A DNA stretch of 49,398 nt from Rickettsiales bacterium (GTDB taxonomy: Bacteria; Pseudomonadota; Alphaproteobacteria; Rickettsiales; JALZUV01). The position numbers were made by a program, and so were the translations under genes. The stretch covers positions 1 through 49,398 of the forward strand of contig JAQXAR010000047.1 of the NCBI GenBank assembly GCA_029252805.1, given 5' to 3'. This document shows, piece after piece, positions 7,892 to 17,537 of the stretch. The notes below the pieces were generated by a model that saw nothing but the letters and a program-made list of their open reading frames with translations, was not told the DNA's origin and ran no database searches. Positions within the stretch are counted from its first letter, which is position 1; each line of letters opens with the position of its first letter.

Positions 7892-8665
7892 TCAGCCATA
7901 ACGCCCAGAAATGTAATCCTTGGTCCGCTGTTCATTCGGCGCGGAGAAAATTTGGTCCGTTTCGCCTTGCTCAATAATCTTACCAAGATGGAAAAAAGCC
8001 GTCTTCTGGCTTACGCGTGCTGCTTGCTGCATCGAGTGCGTGACAATCACCATTGTATAGTGCTCTCGCAGCTCTGCCATAAGCTCTTCAATCTTCGCGG
8101 TTGCGATCGGATCAAGCGCTGAACAAGGCTCATCCATAAGGATAACATCCGGTTCTACTGCGATAGTTCGAGCGATACACAGGCGCTGCTGTTGCCCACC
8201 AGACAGGCCAGTCCCCGATTCAGACAAGCGATCCTTCACCTCATCCCATAGGCCGGCTTTAATCAGACATTTCTCAACCTGAGCATCTAACTCAGCCTTA
8301 TTGGAAGTCATTCCGTGCAGGCGTGGCCCATAAGCCACATTATCATAAATAGATTTCGGGAAAGGGTTGGGTTTTTGAAAAACCATCCCCACATTCGCTC
8401 GTAAAAGCACAGGATCCTGCTCTGGCGAGTAGATTTCTTTATCATTTATTTCGATACTTCCGCTCACGCGACAAATATCAATCGAATCATTCATACGGTT
8501 AATACAACGTAAAAATGTTGATTTGCCACAACCGGAGGGACCGATAAGGGCCGTCACTTGCTTTTCCGGCATATCCAAGTCCACACCGAACAGCGCTTGT
8601 TTATCAGCGTAATGCACGCTCACATCGCGGGCTTTTACTTTTATGTTGGAGCTATTTTGCATCAT
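7892..8665 (-). CDS. pstB: Phosphate ABC transporter ATP-binding protein PstB
   Basis: The ATPase of the high-affinity phosphate importer. It has 257 residues with Walker [10 protein letters not shown], the PstB-typical [11 protein letters not shown]-loop [14 protein letters not shown], signature LSGGQQQR, Walker [14 protein letters not shown] and switch histidine IVTHS. About 100 bases separate it from pstA upstream. No phoU follows, as it often does; rplM comes next. Confidence 0.97.
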   Translation of the reverse strand: MMQNSSNIKVKARDVSVHYADKQALFGVDLDMPEKQVTALIGPSGCGKSTFLRCINRMNDSIDICRVSGSIEINDKEIYSPEQDPVLLRANVGMVFQKPNPFPKSIYDNVAYGPRLHGMTSNKAELDAQVEKCLIKAGLWDEVKDRLSESGTGLSGGQQQRLCIARTIAVEPDVILMDEPCSALDPIATAKIEELMAELREHYTMVIVTHSMQQAARVSQKTAFFHLGKIIEQGETDQIFSAPNEQRTKDYISGRYG

Positions 8666-8764
8666 CGTTCCTTACATTTTCACTATCGCGGATAAGCTGG
8701 CAAGGCGCGCTCGCCAAATTTCTGGCGCAAGCCTGCGCGGTGCTTAAGCGCGCCATCAAAAGCC

Positions 8765-10033
8765 TTACCATTTTGTTTCAAACCTATTTCTAACCATAAT
8801 TGCGACGAAATTAAGCATTAGCAACACGGTCAGTAATACCATAATACCTGCGGAGGTTTTCTCCACAAAGCCAAGTTCTGGACTGCTCGCCCAAAGGAAT
8901 ACTTGCACCGGCATGGCTGAAGCAGGATCCGTAAAGCCCTCAGGCACATCGGCGATAAAGGCGACCATACCAATCATAAGAAGCGGCGCCGTCTCGCCAA
9001 TCGCGCGTGCGACGCCAAGAATTGTACCGGTCATAATACCCGGCAATGAAAGCGGTAACACATGATGGGCAACCACTTGCAATTCCGTCGCACCAAGCCC
9101 ACGCGCTGCATCGCGAATCGAAGGCGGCACCGCACGTAACGCGGCACGCGTGGCAATAATGATCACCGGCAGCACTAACATGGCGAGTGTTAACCCACCG
9201 ACAAGAGAGGCCGAACGCGGCATACCGAACAAATTCAGATACAACCCAAGCCCAAGCAGACCGAAAACAATCGACGGTACCGCTGCGAGGTTATTGATAT
9301 TTACCTCAATCAAATCGCTTATTTTGTTTTTCGGCGCAAACTCTTCTAAATACACCGCCGTCATCACCCCCATCGGGAACGCAACTGACAAACAAATCAA
9401 CACCGTTAGCAATGAGCCAATAATACTGGCCGCAAAGCCCGCTTGTTCAGGTTCGCGCGAATCGCCGCTTGTTAAGAAATCGATATCAAAAGTCTTTCTG
9501 ATATGACCTTGTTCTTTCCATTCCTTGAGCCACCCGAGCTGCTGCTCATTAAAACGGCCATCGGCCAGCATTTGCTCTTCGCTTAAGATGCCCTTATTCC
9601 AAATATCAACATTGGTGGCTGCGGTAATCCAACTCGTGTTTTTAATCTGACGGCGGATAGCCCCGCTAAAGAGTTTCTTCGCGAGCTTGTAATTCTGCTT
9701 CTGTTGCTTTGCTAAAACGACAGCAGGATCGACAACCTCTTCAGGTTCAATCAATGTGATCGCACTGACACCACTTGCAACGACGGGAGCGACCTCAGCC
9801 ACTCCTTCATCATCCTCAATAACCAAGACACCCGGCATTGCGGTGATTGCTTGTTTCATACCCTCTGCTTTTGGCAGGTAAATTTGCGTTTCAATAAAGC
9901 CAGTATAGCCACGCATGACAATATTGCCCAACAACACAAACAGCGCTAGGCACGCGAAACCAATCGCCAACTGTCCGTAGAGCTTAAATCGCCACGCAGC
10001 ACGCTGGCGTTTTTTGAAATGCGCGCTAGTCAT
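8765..10033 (-). CDS. pstA: Phosphate ABC transporter permease PstA, long alphaproteobacterial form
   Basis: A membrane subunit of the phosphate importer. It has 422 residues, against about 300 in E. coli. The first 200 residues form the DUF3333-like extension: one membrane segment near residues 20-45, then a soluble domain. The permease core follows with six or so membrane segments and the EAA loop RDAARGLGATELQVVAHHVLP(L). The start overlaps the end of pstC by eight bases. Confidence 0.95.
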   Translation of the reverse strand: MTSAHFKKRQRAAWRFKLYGQLAIGFACLALFVLLGNIVMRGYTGFIETQIYLPKAEGMKQAITAMPGVLVIEDDEGVAEVAPVVASGVSAITLIEPEEVVDPAVVLAKQQKQNYKLAKKLFSGAIRRQIKNTSWITAATNVDIWNKGILSEEQMLADGRFNEQQLGWLKEWKEQGHIRKTFDIDFLTSGDSREPEQAGFAASIIGSLLTVLICLSVAFPMGVMTAVYLEEFAPKNKISDLIEVNINNLAAVPSIVFGLLGLGLYLNLFGMPRSASLVGGLTLAMLVLPVIIIATRAALRAVPPSIRDAARGLGATELQVVAHHVLPLSLPGIMTGTILGVARAIGETAPLLMIGMVAFIADVPEGFTDPASAMPVQVFLWASSPELGFVEKTSAGIMVLLTVLLMLNFVAIMVRNRFETKW

Positions 10034-10913
10034 ACTTCTCCTGATATTTCTTCACCGTCACTAAGGCGACAACATTCAAAATAAGCGTTACCACAAAAAG
10101 CGTAAGCCCCAAAGCAAACGCCGCAAGTGTTTTGGCACTATCAAATTCTTGGTCACCCGTTAGCAATGCGACAATCTGCGCCGTCACTGTGGTCACGGAT
10201 TCCATCGGATTAATCGTGATATTCGCCGCCAATCCTGCCGCCATCACCACAATCATCGTTTCACCAATCGCCCGCGAGACTCCTAGCAATACTGAGCCCA
10301 TAATACCCGGCAATGCTGCAGGCAACACAACTTTAGCAATCGTCTCCGCCTTCGTTGCGCCTAAACCGCTCGAAGCATCACGCAGGCTTTGCGGCACAGC
10401 AGTTAAAATATCGTCCGAAAGTGATGAAATAAATGGGATAATCATTATCCCCATCACCACGCCAGCCGTTAGCGCACTTTCAGCTGAAACCGGAATATCA
10501 AGCGCCGCGCCTAAGCAACGAAAAAACGGCGAGACCATACTAATAGCGAAATAACCATAAACCACCGTCGGAATCCCTGCCAGCACCTCCAGCGCGGGCT
10601 TCACAACCTTGCGCACCGTACTATTTGCATATTCTGCGAGATAGATCGCCGCGAACAACCCCACCGGCACCGCCACTGACATCGCAATCAGCATAATAAA
10701 AATTGTACCCCAAAACAGCGGAATCGCGCCAAAATCATGTCCAGACTGCGGACTCCACTTTAAACTAAACAGAAACTCTGGCAATGGGATCAAGTTAAAG
10801 AAGCGCATCGCCTCAAACAAAACCGAAAGCACAATCGCTCCCGTAATCAAGATTGAGGCCAGCGCTGCCAGCTTAAGCAGCCACAGCACGACACTATCAA
10901 TACAATGACGCAT
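10026..10913 (-). CDS. pstC: Phosphate ABC transporter permease PstC
   Basis: The second permease of the phosphate importer, 295 residues from the ATG at 10913. The frame stays open to an ATG at 10988, but the extra 25 residues look unlike PstC and reach into the lepA leader, so the shorter start is preferred. Neither ATG has a clear ribosome site. It has six membrane segments, the glycine-rich GIPTVVYGYFAI block and the EAA loop RDASSGLGATKAETIAKVVLPAALPG. It heads the pstC-pstA-pstB block. The binding protein PstS is not encoded nearby. Confidence 0.93.
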   Translation of the reverse strand: MRHCIDSVVLWLLKLAALASILITGAIVLSVLFEAMRFFNLIPLPEFLFSLKWSPQSGHDFGAIPLFWGTIFIMLIAMSVAVPVGLFAAIYLAEYANSTVRKVVKPALEVLAGIPTVVYGYFAISMVSPFFRCLGAALDIPVSAESALTAGVVMGIMIIPFISSLSDDILTAVPQSLRDASSGLGATKAETIAKVVLPAALPGIMGSVLLGVSRAIGETMIVVMAAGLAANITINPMESVTTVTAQIVALLTGDQEFDSAKTLAAFALGLTLFVVTLILNVVALVTVKKYQEKYD

Positions 10914-11025
10914 CGGATGAGACGGAGGGAACTGCAGAGCACTAATCACGGAAATCTCATACCCTTTGCAATAAGAAAATGCAAACATGATTGCTGTTTT
11001 AATCAGACATCGCTACATAAGCGCC

Positions 11026-12825
11026 ATGACAAACATTTCGCGCATTCGCAACTTCTCCATTATTGCTCACATCGATCACGGTAAATCCACGCTTGCAGAC
11101 AGGCTCATCCAGCTTTGTGGCGGCTTGGCTGACCGTGATATGCAAGAGCAAGTGCTCGATAGTATGGATATTGAACGTGAGCGCGGCATCACCATTAAAG
11201 CACAAACCGTGCGTCTCGAATATAAAGCCAAAGATGGCGAAACCTATATTCTCAACCTAATGGACACTCCCGGCCATGTCGATTTCGCTTATGAAGTGAG
11301 TCGCTCACTGGCTGCCTGTGAAGGCTCGCTCCTCGTCGTCGATGCGTCGCAAGGCGTGGAAGCACAAACGCTGGCCAATGTGTATCAGGCGATTGATAAT
11401 AGCCATGAGATTGTCCCCGTACTTAATAAGGCAGACTTGCCTGCCGCAGAGCCAGATAAAGTCAAAGAACAAATTGAAGAGGTTATCGGTCTCGATGCCT
11501 CTGATGCGGTGCTTATTTCAGCCAAAACAGGAATGGGCGTACCTGACGTGCTCGAAGCCATCGTTCAGCGCTTGCCCGCGCCTAAAACACCTGAGAACGA
11601 TGAATTAAAAGCCCTACTAGTCGATAGCTGGTACGATAATTACCTCGGCGTAGTCATCCTCATTCGCGTCTTTAGCGGTGAAATCAAAAAAGGCATGAAG
11701 GCGAGATTCATCGCCGCTAAAGCGGAATACCTCGTAGAGCAAGTCGGTACCTTTACGCCAAAAACAACTCCGGTCGATACGCTCAGCCCTGGTGAAATGG
11801 GTTATATCATCACCGGCATTAAACAAGTGGCTGACTGCAAAATTGGTGACACGATCACCGATAGCAAAAAGCCATGCGCGGAAGCACTTGCTGGTTTTAA
11901 ACCAAATGTTCCGGTTGTTTTCTGCGGTCTCTACCCTTCCGATGCTTCGGATTATGAGCACCTAAAGGCATCTCTGGCAAAACTTGCGCTCAATGATTCC
12001 AGCTTCGAATTTGAAATCGAAAGCTCAAGCGCGCTCGGCATGGGCTTCCGTTGCGGTTTCCTCGGATTACTCCATCTGGAGATTGTGCAAGAACGCCTAG
12101 AACGCGAATTCGACCTCGATCTTATTACGACAGCGCCCAGCGTAAGCTATAAAATGAATATGATGAAAGGCCATCAAGAGGCGCTCCACAATCCCGTTGA
12201 TATGCCCGATGTTACCTACATTAAAAGCATGGAAGAGCCGTGGATTAAGGCAACCATCATGGTGCCGGATGAATTCCTCGGTAATGTGCTCGCGCTCTGC
12301 ACGGAAAAACGTGGCCAGCAAATAGAACTCACCTATGTCGGCACCCGCGCGATGGCAATCTATAAACTGCCCCTCAATGAAGTCGTCTTCGATTTCTATG
12401 ATCGCCTTAAAAGTTGCACACGCGGCTATGCCAGCTTCGATTATGAATTCGCAAGTTACGAGGAATCAGACCTCGTGCGCGTCAACATTCTCATCAATAA
12501 CGAGCCCGTCGATGCGCTATCACTCATTGTTCACCGATCTCAAGCAGACTATCGTGGCCGCGCCCTTTGCACACGCCTCAAAGACCTCATCCCACGTCAA
12601 ATGTTCCGTGTTGCGGTGCAAGCTGCTATTGGCGGCAAGATTATCGCCCGCGAAACCATCAGCGCGATGCGTAAAGATGTGACGGCCAAATGTTATGGGG
12701 GTGATATTTCACGTAAGAAAAAGCTTCTCGATAAGCAGAAGAAGGGTAAAGCAAAAATGCGCTCTATCGGTAATGTCGATGTGCCTAAATCCGCCTTTAT
12801 CGCCGCCCTCAAGATGGATGGCTAA
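11026..12825 (+). CDS. lepA: Translation elongation factor 4 (LepA)
   Basis: Ribosome-associated GTPase of 599 residues, counted from [22 protein letters not shown] at 11026. An earlier in-frame ATG at 10987 adds 13 residues absent from the family. G1 is AHIDHGKST, the switch I region has [12 protein letters not shown]3 is DTPGHVDF and G4 is NKADLP. The LepA-specific C-terminal domain is present, including [10 protein letters not shown]-like [11 protein letters not shown] and the basic end [21 protein letters not shown]. It is divergent from pstC, and its stop overlaps the start of the next gene. Confidence 0.97.
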   Translation: MTNISRIRNFSIIAHIDHGKSTLADRLIQLCGGLADRDMQEQVLDSMDIERERGITIKAQTVRLEYKAKDGETYILNLMDTPGHVDFAYEVSRSLAACEGSLLVVDASQGVEAQTLANVYQAIDNSHEIVPVLNKADLPAAEPDKVKEQIEEVIGLDASDAVLISAKTGMGVPDVLEAIVQRLPAPKTPENDELKALLVDSWYDNYLGVVILIRVFSGEIKKGMKARFIAAKAEYLVEQVGTFTPKTTPVDTLSPGEMGYIITGIKQVADCKIGDTITDSKKPCAEALAGFKPNVPVVFCGLYPSDASDYEHLKASLAKLALNDSSFEFEIESSSALGMGFRCGFLGLLHLEIVQERLEREFDLDLITTAPSVSYKMNMMKGHQEALHNPVDMPDVTYIKSMEEPWIKATIMVPDEFLGNVLALCTEKRGQQIELTYVGTRAMAIYKLPLNEVVFDFYDRLKSCTRGYASFDYEFASYEESDLVRVNILINNEPVDALSLIVHRSQADYRGRALCTRLKDLIPRQMFRVAVQAAIGGKIIARETISAMRKDVTAKCYGGDISRKKKLLDKQKKGKAKMRSIGNVDVPKSAFIAALKMDG

Positions 12826-13166
12826 TGCGCAGACACACCAAAGAGTCTTTTACATTACTGGCAAGCTGGCTGATTCTCTTCCAACTATTCGCACCGCTAG
12901 CCTATGCAGGGCAAGAGCTCACGCTGATCTGTGGCGAACAAGGTGTTCAAGAAGTTAGCTTTGATGCAGACGGAAACCCCGTTGAACTACCAAGCCTCAA
13001 TAAGCATTGCGAACTCTGCGTTCTATCCTTCGCGGTGCTGGCAGATGAGCTTTCCCTATCGCAAACCCATGCAGCTATTTACACTTCCGCTCCATTGGAG
13101 CAGCGCTTCTTACTATCCCCAAACCCCAAAGGATTCACTAGCCGCGCGCCTCCGACTCTTTCCTGA
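12825..13166 (+). CDS. DUF2946-like small exported protein
   Basis: A 113-residue protein with an N-terminal hydrophobic signal (SFTLLASWLILFQLFAPLAYAG). A mature part carries an isolated cysteine (LICGE) and the motif HCELC, typical of DUF2946 proteins, which are often near copper or other metal-handling genes. The start shares its first base with the lepA stop. The gene lies just upstream of a His-rich outer-membrane protein gene, which supports a metal-related envelope role, but no function is proven for the family. Confidence 0.65.
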   Translation: MRRHTKESFTLLASWLILFQLFAPLAYAGQELTLICGEQGVQEVSFDADGNPVELPSLNKHCELCVLSFAVLADELSLSQTHAAIYTSAPLEQRFLLSPNPKGFTSRAPPTLS

Positions 13167-13233
13167 ACCTTACCCACGTGTCATGCCGTTATTCGACGAG
13201 GTGACAAAATTCTCAATACTTATTTCAGGAACG

Positions 13234-14244
13234 ATGATGAAAAATCTACTTTTGGCGTTTACCGCGCTTACTCTCAGTCAGCCTGCCCTTGCCGGTGAGC
13301 ATGACAACCAGCACGATCACTCAACTCACCACCATGCCAGCGTAGAAGCGCCGATTGGCGTGATGGGTGCTCACCTGCATGAAACAGGTGATTGGATGTT
13401 CTCTTACCGTTATGGCCGCATGGCGATGGAGCAAAACCGCAGCGACACAAGCAATGTGACCGATGCATCCGTACTAACAGGCTTCCCAGTAGCTCCGACC
13501 GATATGGAAATGGAAATGCACATGTTTGGCGCCATGTACGGATTAAGCGATGACCTGACCTTAATGGCGATGATCCCTTACACCCTCAAAAGCATGAATC
13601 ATGTGACGCGGACCGGCGGGCGCTTCAATACAGAAACCGAAGGCTTCGGCGATGCCCGCCTCGGCGCGCTTATTCCGCTTTGGGAAGGCGAAGGACAAAG
13701 CTTGCACCTAAATGCCAACGTTAGCTTACCCACTGGCTCGATTGATGAAACAGGCCGTACGCCACTCGGTGTGATCCGTTTACCTTACCCAATGCAACTA
13801 GGCTCTGGTACCTTCGATCTAACTCCCTCCCTCACCTATCTTTATGAAAGCGGCGATTGGGCTTTAGGTTCGCAACTAAACCTCACCACGCGCCTTGGTC
13901 GCAACAGCGAAGATTACAGCTTGGGCAATGAAATCGGCATCTCCACTTGGGCGGGCTACCGCTTTAACGACCTTATAAGCGCCACTATGCGCCTAGAGGG
14001 CCGTGACTGGGGCGATATTGACGGTGCCGATAGTGCTATTAATTCACGTGTTGTGCCAACGGCTCGTCCTGATTTGCGCGGCGGCACCCGTGTCGATGCC
14101 CTTATCGGCGTTGATGTGACCATTCCGAAAGCGAAAGACCAACGTTTCGCGATCGAAGTCGGCGCACCTATCTATGAAAAGCTAGATGGCCCCCAGCTTT
14201 CAAGCGATTGGCGATTAACCGCTGGCTGGCAAGGCTCTTTCTAG
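13234..14244 (+). CDS. Outer-membrane beta-barrel protein with His-rich N-terminus (putative metal-linked transporter)
   Basis: 336 residues from the first of two tandem ATGs (13234 and 13237), which follow an AGGA. A much longer frame upstream is the overlap with the DUF2946-like gene. A signal peptide (LLLAFTALTLSQPALAG) precedes a His/Asp-rich stretch HDNQHDHSTHHH, then PIGVMGAHLHETGDWMFSYRYGRMAMEQNR. I recall that last pattern from outer-membrane proteins near copper genes. Alternating strands and a terminal aromatic (WQGSF) indicate a barrel that ends at the C-terminus. Transported substrate is unknown. The metal link is inferred from the histidines, methionines and the neighbour. Confidence 0.65.
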   Translation: MMKNLLLAFTALTLSQPALAGEHDNQHDHSTHHHASVEAPIGVMGAHLHETGDWMFSYRYGRMAMEQNRSDTSNVTDASVLTGFPVAPTDMEMEMHMFGAMYGLSDDLTLMAMIPYTLKSMNHVTRTGGRFNTETEGFGDARLGALIPLWEGEGQSLHLNANVSLPTGSIDETGRTPLGVIRLPYPMQLGSGTFDLTPSLTYLYESGDWALGSQLNLTTRLGRNSEDYSLGNEIGISTWAGYRFNDLISATMRLEGRDWGDIDGADSAINSRVVPTARPDLRGGTRVDALIGVDVTIPKAKDQRFAIEVGAPIYEKLDGPQLSSDWRLTAGWQGSF

Positions 14245-14257
14245 TTATAAAGAACCT

Positions 14258-15031
14258 ATGATTTATTTGCGCAAGCCACATCATTTACTTACAGCCACTC
14301 TATTGATGCTGTTATCGTTGATGGTGTGGCTGCCTTCTTTAGCCCAAGCCAAGCCGCTTATTGGCGATCTTTCAGAATATCACGTAAATATCAACTCAAC
14401 CTTCACAGGCAAAAATCTCATCCTCTTTGGCGCGCAGAATGACCCCGGGGATATTTTAATTGCCGTACGTGGCCCCAAGCGCAACGTGACCATCCGCCGA
14501 AAGAGAGAAACGGCCGCTGGCATATGGATAAATGACAAAGCAGTCACCTTCTTAAACGTCCCCTTCTATTACTCGCTTAATGGCAGCGGGACAGCCCCAA
14601 CAGGCACTCCTTCGCCCCTCTATAAGGCCTTGGAAATCGGCCAGGAGCAGGTGACCCTCAACACCCCACGCCCCATTGAAGCCTCTGAACGCGAGGAGTT
14701 CACTCAAGCCTTTCTCAATTTACAGCAGAAAAAAGGCCTCTACCGTAACTTCACAGAGCCACTGAAATTTATGGGTGACACATTATTTAAAACTCTCATT
14801 ACGTTCCCAGACACCTTGCCACGCGGCGATTATGCGCTTGATATGTATCTCGTGGAAGATGGCCGCCTTCGAGGCGTTCAAACCCTTCCTATCACGGTTG
14901 AAAAAGTAGGCTTTGACGCCTTCATTTACGATCTCGCTCACAATAACTCTATACTCTACGCCCTACTCGCCATTGGCATTGCGCTATCGGTGGGCTGGAC
15001 GATTAGCCAACTCTTCTCCCGGATCATTTAA
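14258..15031 (+). CDS. TIGR02186 family alphaproteobacterial transmembrane protein
   Basis: A 257-residue protein with an N-terminal signal/anchor (LLTATLLMLLSLMVWLPSLAQA), a periplasmic domain of about 190 residues with the family's LIGDLSEYHVNINSTFTG opening and VRGPKRNVTIRRK block, and one C-terminal membrane helix (ILYALLAIGIALSVGWTISQLF). The family is largely restricted to alphaproteobacteria and has no established biochemical role. It often lies next to TauE/SafE-type exporters, but here the neighbours are the His-rich barrel and a universal stress protein. Confidence 0.8.
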   Translation: MIYLRKPHHLLTATLLMLLSLMVWLPSLAQAKPLIGDLSEYHVNINSTFTGKNLILFGAQNDPGDILIAVRGPKRNVTIRRKRETAAGIWINDKAVTFLNVPFYYSLNGSGTAPTGTPSPLYKALEIGQEQVTLNTPRPIEASEREEFTQAFLNLQQKKGLYRNFTEPLKFMGDTLFKTLITFPDTLPRGDYALDMYLVEDGRLRGVQTLPITVEKVGFDAFIYDLAHNNSILYALLAIGIALSVGWTISQLFSRII

Positions 15032-15042
15032 GGAATATTGAA

Positions 15043-15537
15043 ATGACACTCGAAGCTATTAACCCCGATTCTTCCTCTCAACCTTCAACGCTGGTTTGCG
15101 TTAGCAATGCAGAAGAAAGCGCTATCGCCATCCAATTTGGCTGCTTGCGCGCAAAACGCCGAGGCCATCACTTAAAAATCCTACATGTCTTAGAGCCAAC
15201 GGAATTCCAAGGGCTTTCCGCCATTACGGATGCGATCCGCGAAGAGAAAGAAGAGGATGCTGGCGCACTTCTCGCCGAAATGGAACAACTGGCTGAAGAG
15301 CATGGCATCGAAAACCCAGACTTGATGGTACTTGAAGACAGCCTCAGCAACGGCATTCTATCGGCTCTGGAAGCAAACCCCAATATTAACATGATCATTC
15401 TTGCCATTAACCCGGCTTCTCATCGCGGACCAAAGCTTATGGCCGCACTGACTGAGGAACTAGGCAACACCATTAAGGTGCCGATTATGATGCTTCCAGG
15501 GAACTTGAACAAAGAGCAAACCGAACTACTCTCCTAG
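15043..15537 (+). CDS. Universal stress protein family (UspA fold)
   Basis: A 164-residue cytosolic protein with the UspA alpha/beta layout: an initial strand TLVCVSNAEESAIAIQFGCLRAKRRGHHLKILHVLEP, a central helix rich in E, then ANPNINMIILAINPASHRGPK and VPIMMLPGNL at the position of the nucleotide loop. The classic GxxG(9x)GS ATP motif is not clear, so it may not bind ATP. It starts 11 bases after the TIGR02186 gene and its end overlaps the convergent RDD gene by 12 bases. Confidence 0.75.
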   Translation: MTLEAINPDSSSQPSTLVCVSNAEESAIAIQFGCLRAKRRGHHLKILHVLEPTEFQGLSAITDAIREEKEEDAGALLAEMEQLAEEHGIENPDLMVLEDSLSNGILSALEANPNINMIILAINPASHRGPKLMAALTEELGNTIKVPIMMLPGNLNKEQTELLS

Positions 15538-16173
15538 TTCTTTGTCTTTAGGATCTTCGTCTTCTGCCGCATCCTCTGGTTTTTTCTTTCTAAAACGAAA
15601 CTTCCGTTTCAACACGACCGTTTGCGCCGCATAATCGTGCAGCGCCATTTTGCGCTGGTTGAAGAACATAACAAAGAGCCCCAACGTTAACGGAACAATG
15701 GCAATAATACCGACAAAATAGCGAATAACATATTGAATCAGCGTCGGCTTTTCGCCGGTATTAGCATCCGCTATATACATGCGCAGCACGAACATTCCGG
15801 GCGTCGTGTCATATTTTACCCATGCAAAGATGATCAGACAGGCAGAAACAATGATTTGCACCAAATAATCACTGGCCATTTTATCGAAGAATCCGAGCTG
15901 CCCAAGCCGCTCCATAGCATCAGCCACTGATATTTTATGCAACGCAGCGGCTTCGAAAGTGGCTTGAGCCTGTGTCAGGCCACCATTGGCATAAAAATCT
16001 GGATTCAAAAATTGACTGATATATTCAAAAACGGGGGTTAAAATCAGCAATATCAGAAGCATATCCAGCACTAATGCAGTGGTTCTAGCCGAAAAGCTCG
16101 CATAAGATAAATCGCTATCATCATCCGTTTTTTTGGAGGAAGACGAAAATAAGGAAAGGTTGGGGAATCTCAT
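15526..16173 (-). CDS. RDD family membrane protein
   Basis: A 215-residue protein with the RDD domain: YASFSARTTALVLDMLLILLILTPVF near residue 25 (R and D in the first helix), a second helix FVQIIVSACLIIFAWVKYDTTPGMFVLRMYIADA with the typical TPG block, and a third QYVIRYFVGIIAIVPLTLGLFVMFFNQRKMALHD. The tail is highly charged. RDD proteins are small multi-span membrane proteins, and some act in ion homeostasis. It overlaps the bioD stop by four bases, so it is probably the last gene of the bio block. Confidence 0.85.
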   Translation of the reverse strand: MRFPNLSLFSSSSKKTDDDSDLSYASFSARTTALVLDMLLILLILTPVFEYISQFLNPDFYANGGLTQAQATFEAAALHKISVADAMERLGQLGFFDKMASDYLVQIIVSACLIIFAWVKYDTTPGMFVLRMYIADANTGEKPTLIQYVIRYFVGIIAIVPLTLGLFVMFFNQRKMALHDYAAQTVVLKRKFRFRKKKPEDAAEDEDPKDKELGE

Positions 16174-16814
16174 TTCAATAAAGCCACGCTAGTTAAGTCA
16201 GGTTGTTTTTTCCAGTCTTGATCGAAATTTGGAAGATATTCCAGCACAAAAACAGGGAGTAGGTCTGGTAATTGTGGCGTTAAAGATGCAATCACCTGTT
16301 CTGGCCGCATATTTTCGCCTGAACTTTCTGATAACACCAGCCCCTTAACCACAACTCCCCGCTGTGCTAATACTGCCAATGCGGTTAGAATATGGCTGAT
16401 GCAGCCAAGGTAAAGTGATGAAACGAGTAAAGCATCGCTCTGCGTATCCACAATCAGATCAAGATTCGTATGATTCGACGTTAAAGGCGACATCACGCCC
16501 CCTGCACCTTCAATCACCTCAACCTCATCACGTTGGCAGAAGTTCAGCAACTCATCGTAATCTATTGATTTAGCTTCGGACTTCGCCGCCAGGTCAGGAG
16601 AGACGGGCGCTTCAAAACGCCACGGCGAGCATTCTTCAATACTCATACTCGAACAAGAAGCCTTAAGAATCAATGCAGTATCCGTCATTTCTGAAGCATT
16701 ATATCCACTTATGACGGGCTTGATGGCATAAACTCGCCCTAACTGCTTGCCTAGCAATCGAGTGACATAGGTTTTCCCTTGATCCGTTCCAGTTGAAGTT
16801 ACAAACAAGGCCAT
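16170..16814 (-). CDS. bioD: Dethiobiotin synthetase BioD
   Basis: ATP-dependent carboxylase that closes the ureido ring of dethiobiotin. It has 214 residues with the P-loop VTSTGTDQGKTYVTRLLG at the start, where TDQGKT replaces the usual TDxGKT. KPVISGY carries the conserved substrate-binding lysine, and VEVIEGAGGVMSPL is the typical E-G-A-G-G block. It sits between bioC (three-base gap) and the RDD gene (four-base overlap). Confidence 0.9.
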   Translation of the reverse strand: MALFVTSTGTDQGKTYVTRLLGKQLGRVYAIKPVISGYNASEMTDTALILKASCSSMSIEECSPWRFEAPVSPDLAAKSEAKSIDYDELLNFCQRDEVEVIEGAGGVMSPLTSNHTNLDLIVDTQSDALLVSSLYLGCISHILTALAVLAQRGVVVKGLVLSESSGENMRPEQVIASLTPQLPDLLPVFVLEYLPNFDQDWKKQPDLTSVALLK

Positions 16815-16817
16815 GCT

Positions 16818-17537
16818 TTAAATCTTTTTTGCTTTTATTTTAATGACTTCCCACTCAATATTAATCTTATTATTTAATCTTGCGGGGTAATGATTTTCTA
16901 ACACTTCCAGCCATTTCCTGCCTTTAAGACCAGCTGAATGTGTTACTTTATTTCTTGCACCTAATCCTTTAAGATTTATCAATAAAGATTGCACACTATC
17001 TTGCGATGTTGTAAGCATCTCTACTTCTTCTCGCACAATAGCCCATCCGGCTTTTTGCATTTCTTGCTGCAATTGCTCTAACGTCTGAAATGGCAGCAAA
17101 GGCGCCGTTAAACCTGCCTTCATGAAACTGTCACGCAAACTCTGCAATGTCTTTGGGCCGAGTGTGGCAATGACTAAGCCCCCCTCCTGCTGAACACAAC
17201 GATGCGCCTCTCTTAGAAAGGCGGGAAGATCAGCGAGCCATTGCATCGCTAAAGCGCTGAAAATCGCTTCTACACTTGAATCTGCAAGCGGCATCATCTG
17301 CATATCAGCACAAATACTTTTCTCATTCATACGGCACATGCCCTCGGCAATATCGAGTGCTAACCATCCTTCTTGCATCGCGTAGCCGGTGCCCGCCCCG
17401 GCATCTAGCACCTTGGATAGGTTAGAAGGCACCCATGGCAATAACCCATCGACCACCAAGCGCTGAAGTTGGGCAAACTCATCATACTGCTGCGCCGCCG
17501 TCGAGAAATCACGCGCGACACGCTGAGAGTAGCTCAT
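16818..17537 (-). CDS. bioC: Malonyl-ACP O-methyltransferase BioC
   Basis: SAM-dependent enzyme that masks the malonyl carboxyl group to start pimelate synthesis for biotin. It has 239 residues. The N-terminus VARDFSTAAQQYDEFAQLQ is typical of BioC, motif I is KVLDAGAGTGYAMQ, and motif IV has AIFSALAMQWLADLPAFLREAHRCVQQEGGLVIATLG. It overlaps the bioF stop by four bases. No BioH-type esterase is visible in the window. Confidence 0.88.
   Translation of the reverse strand: MSYSQRVARDFSTAAQQYDEFAQLQRLVVDGLLPWVPSNLSKVLDAGAGTGYAMQEGWLALDIAEGMCRMNEKSICADMQMMPLADSSVEAIFSALAMQWLADLPAFLREAHRCVQQEGGLVIATLGPKTLQSLRDSFMKAGLTAPLLPFQTLEQLQQEMQKAGWAIVREEVEMLTTSQDSVQSLLINLKGLGARNKVTHSAGLKGRKWLEVLENHYPARLNNKINIEWEVIKIKAKKI

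Noticed and set aside
12931-13233. 100-codon extension ahead of the His-rich barrel gene
   Set aside because: It reads the DUF2946-like gene in another frame. The start at 13234 has a ribosome site and a proper signal peptide.
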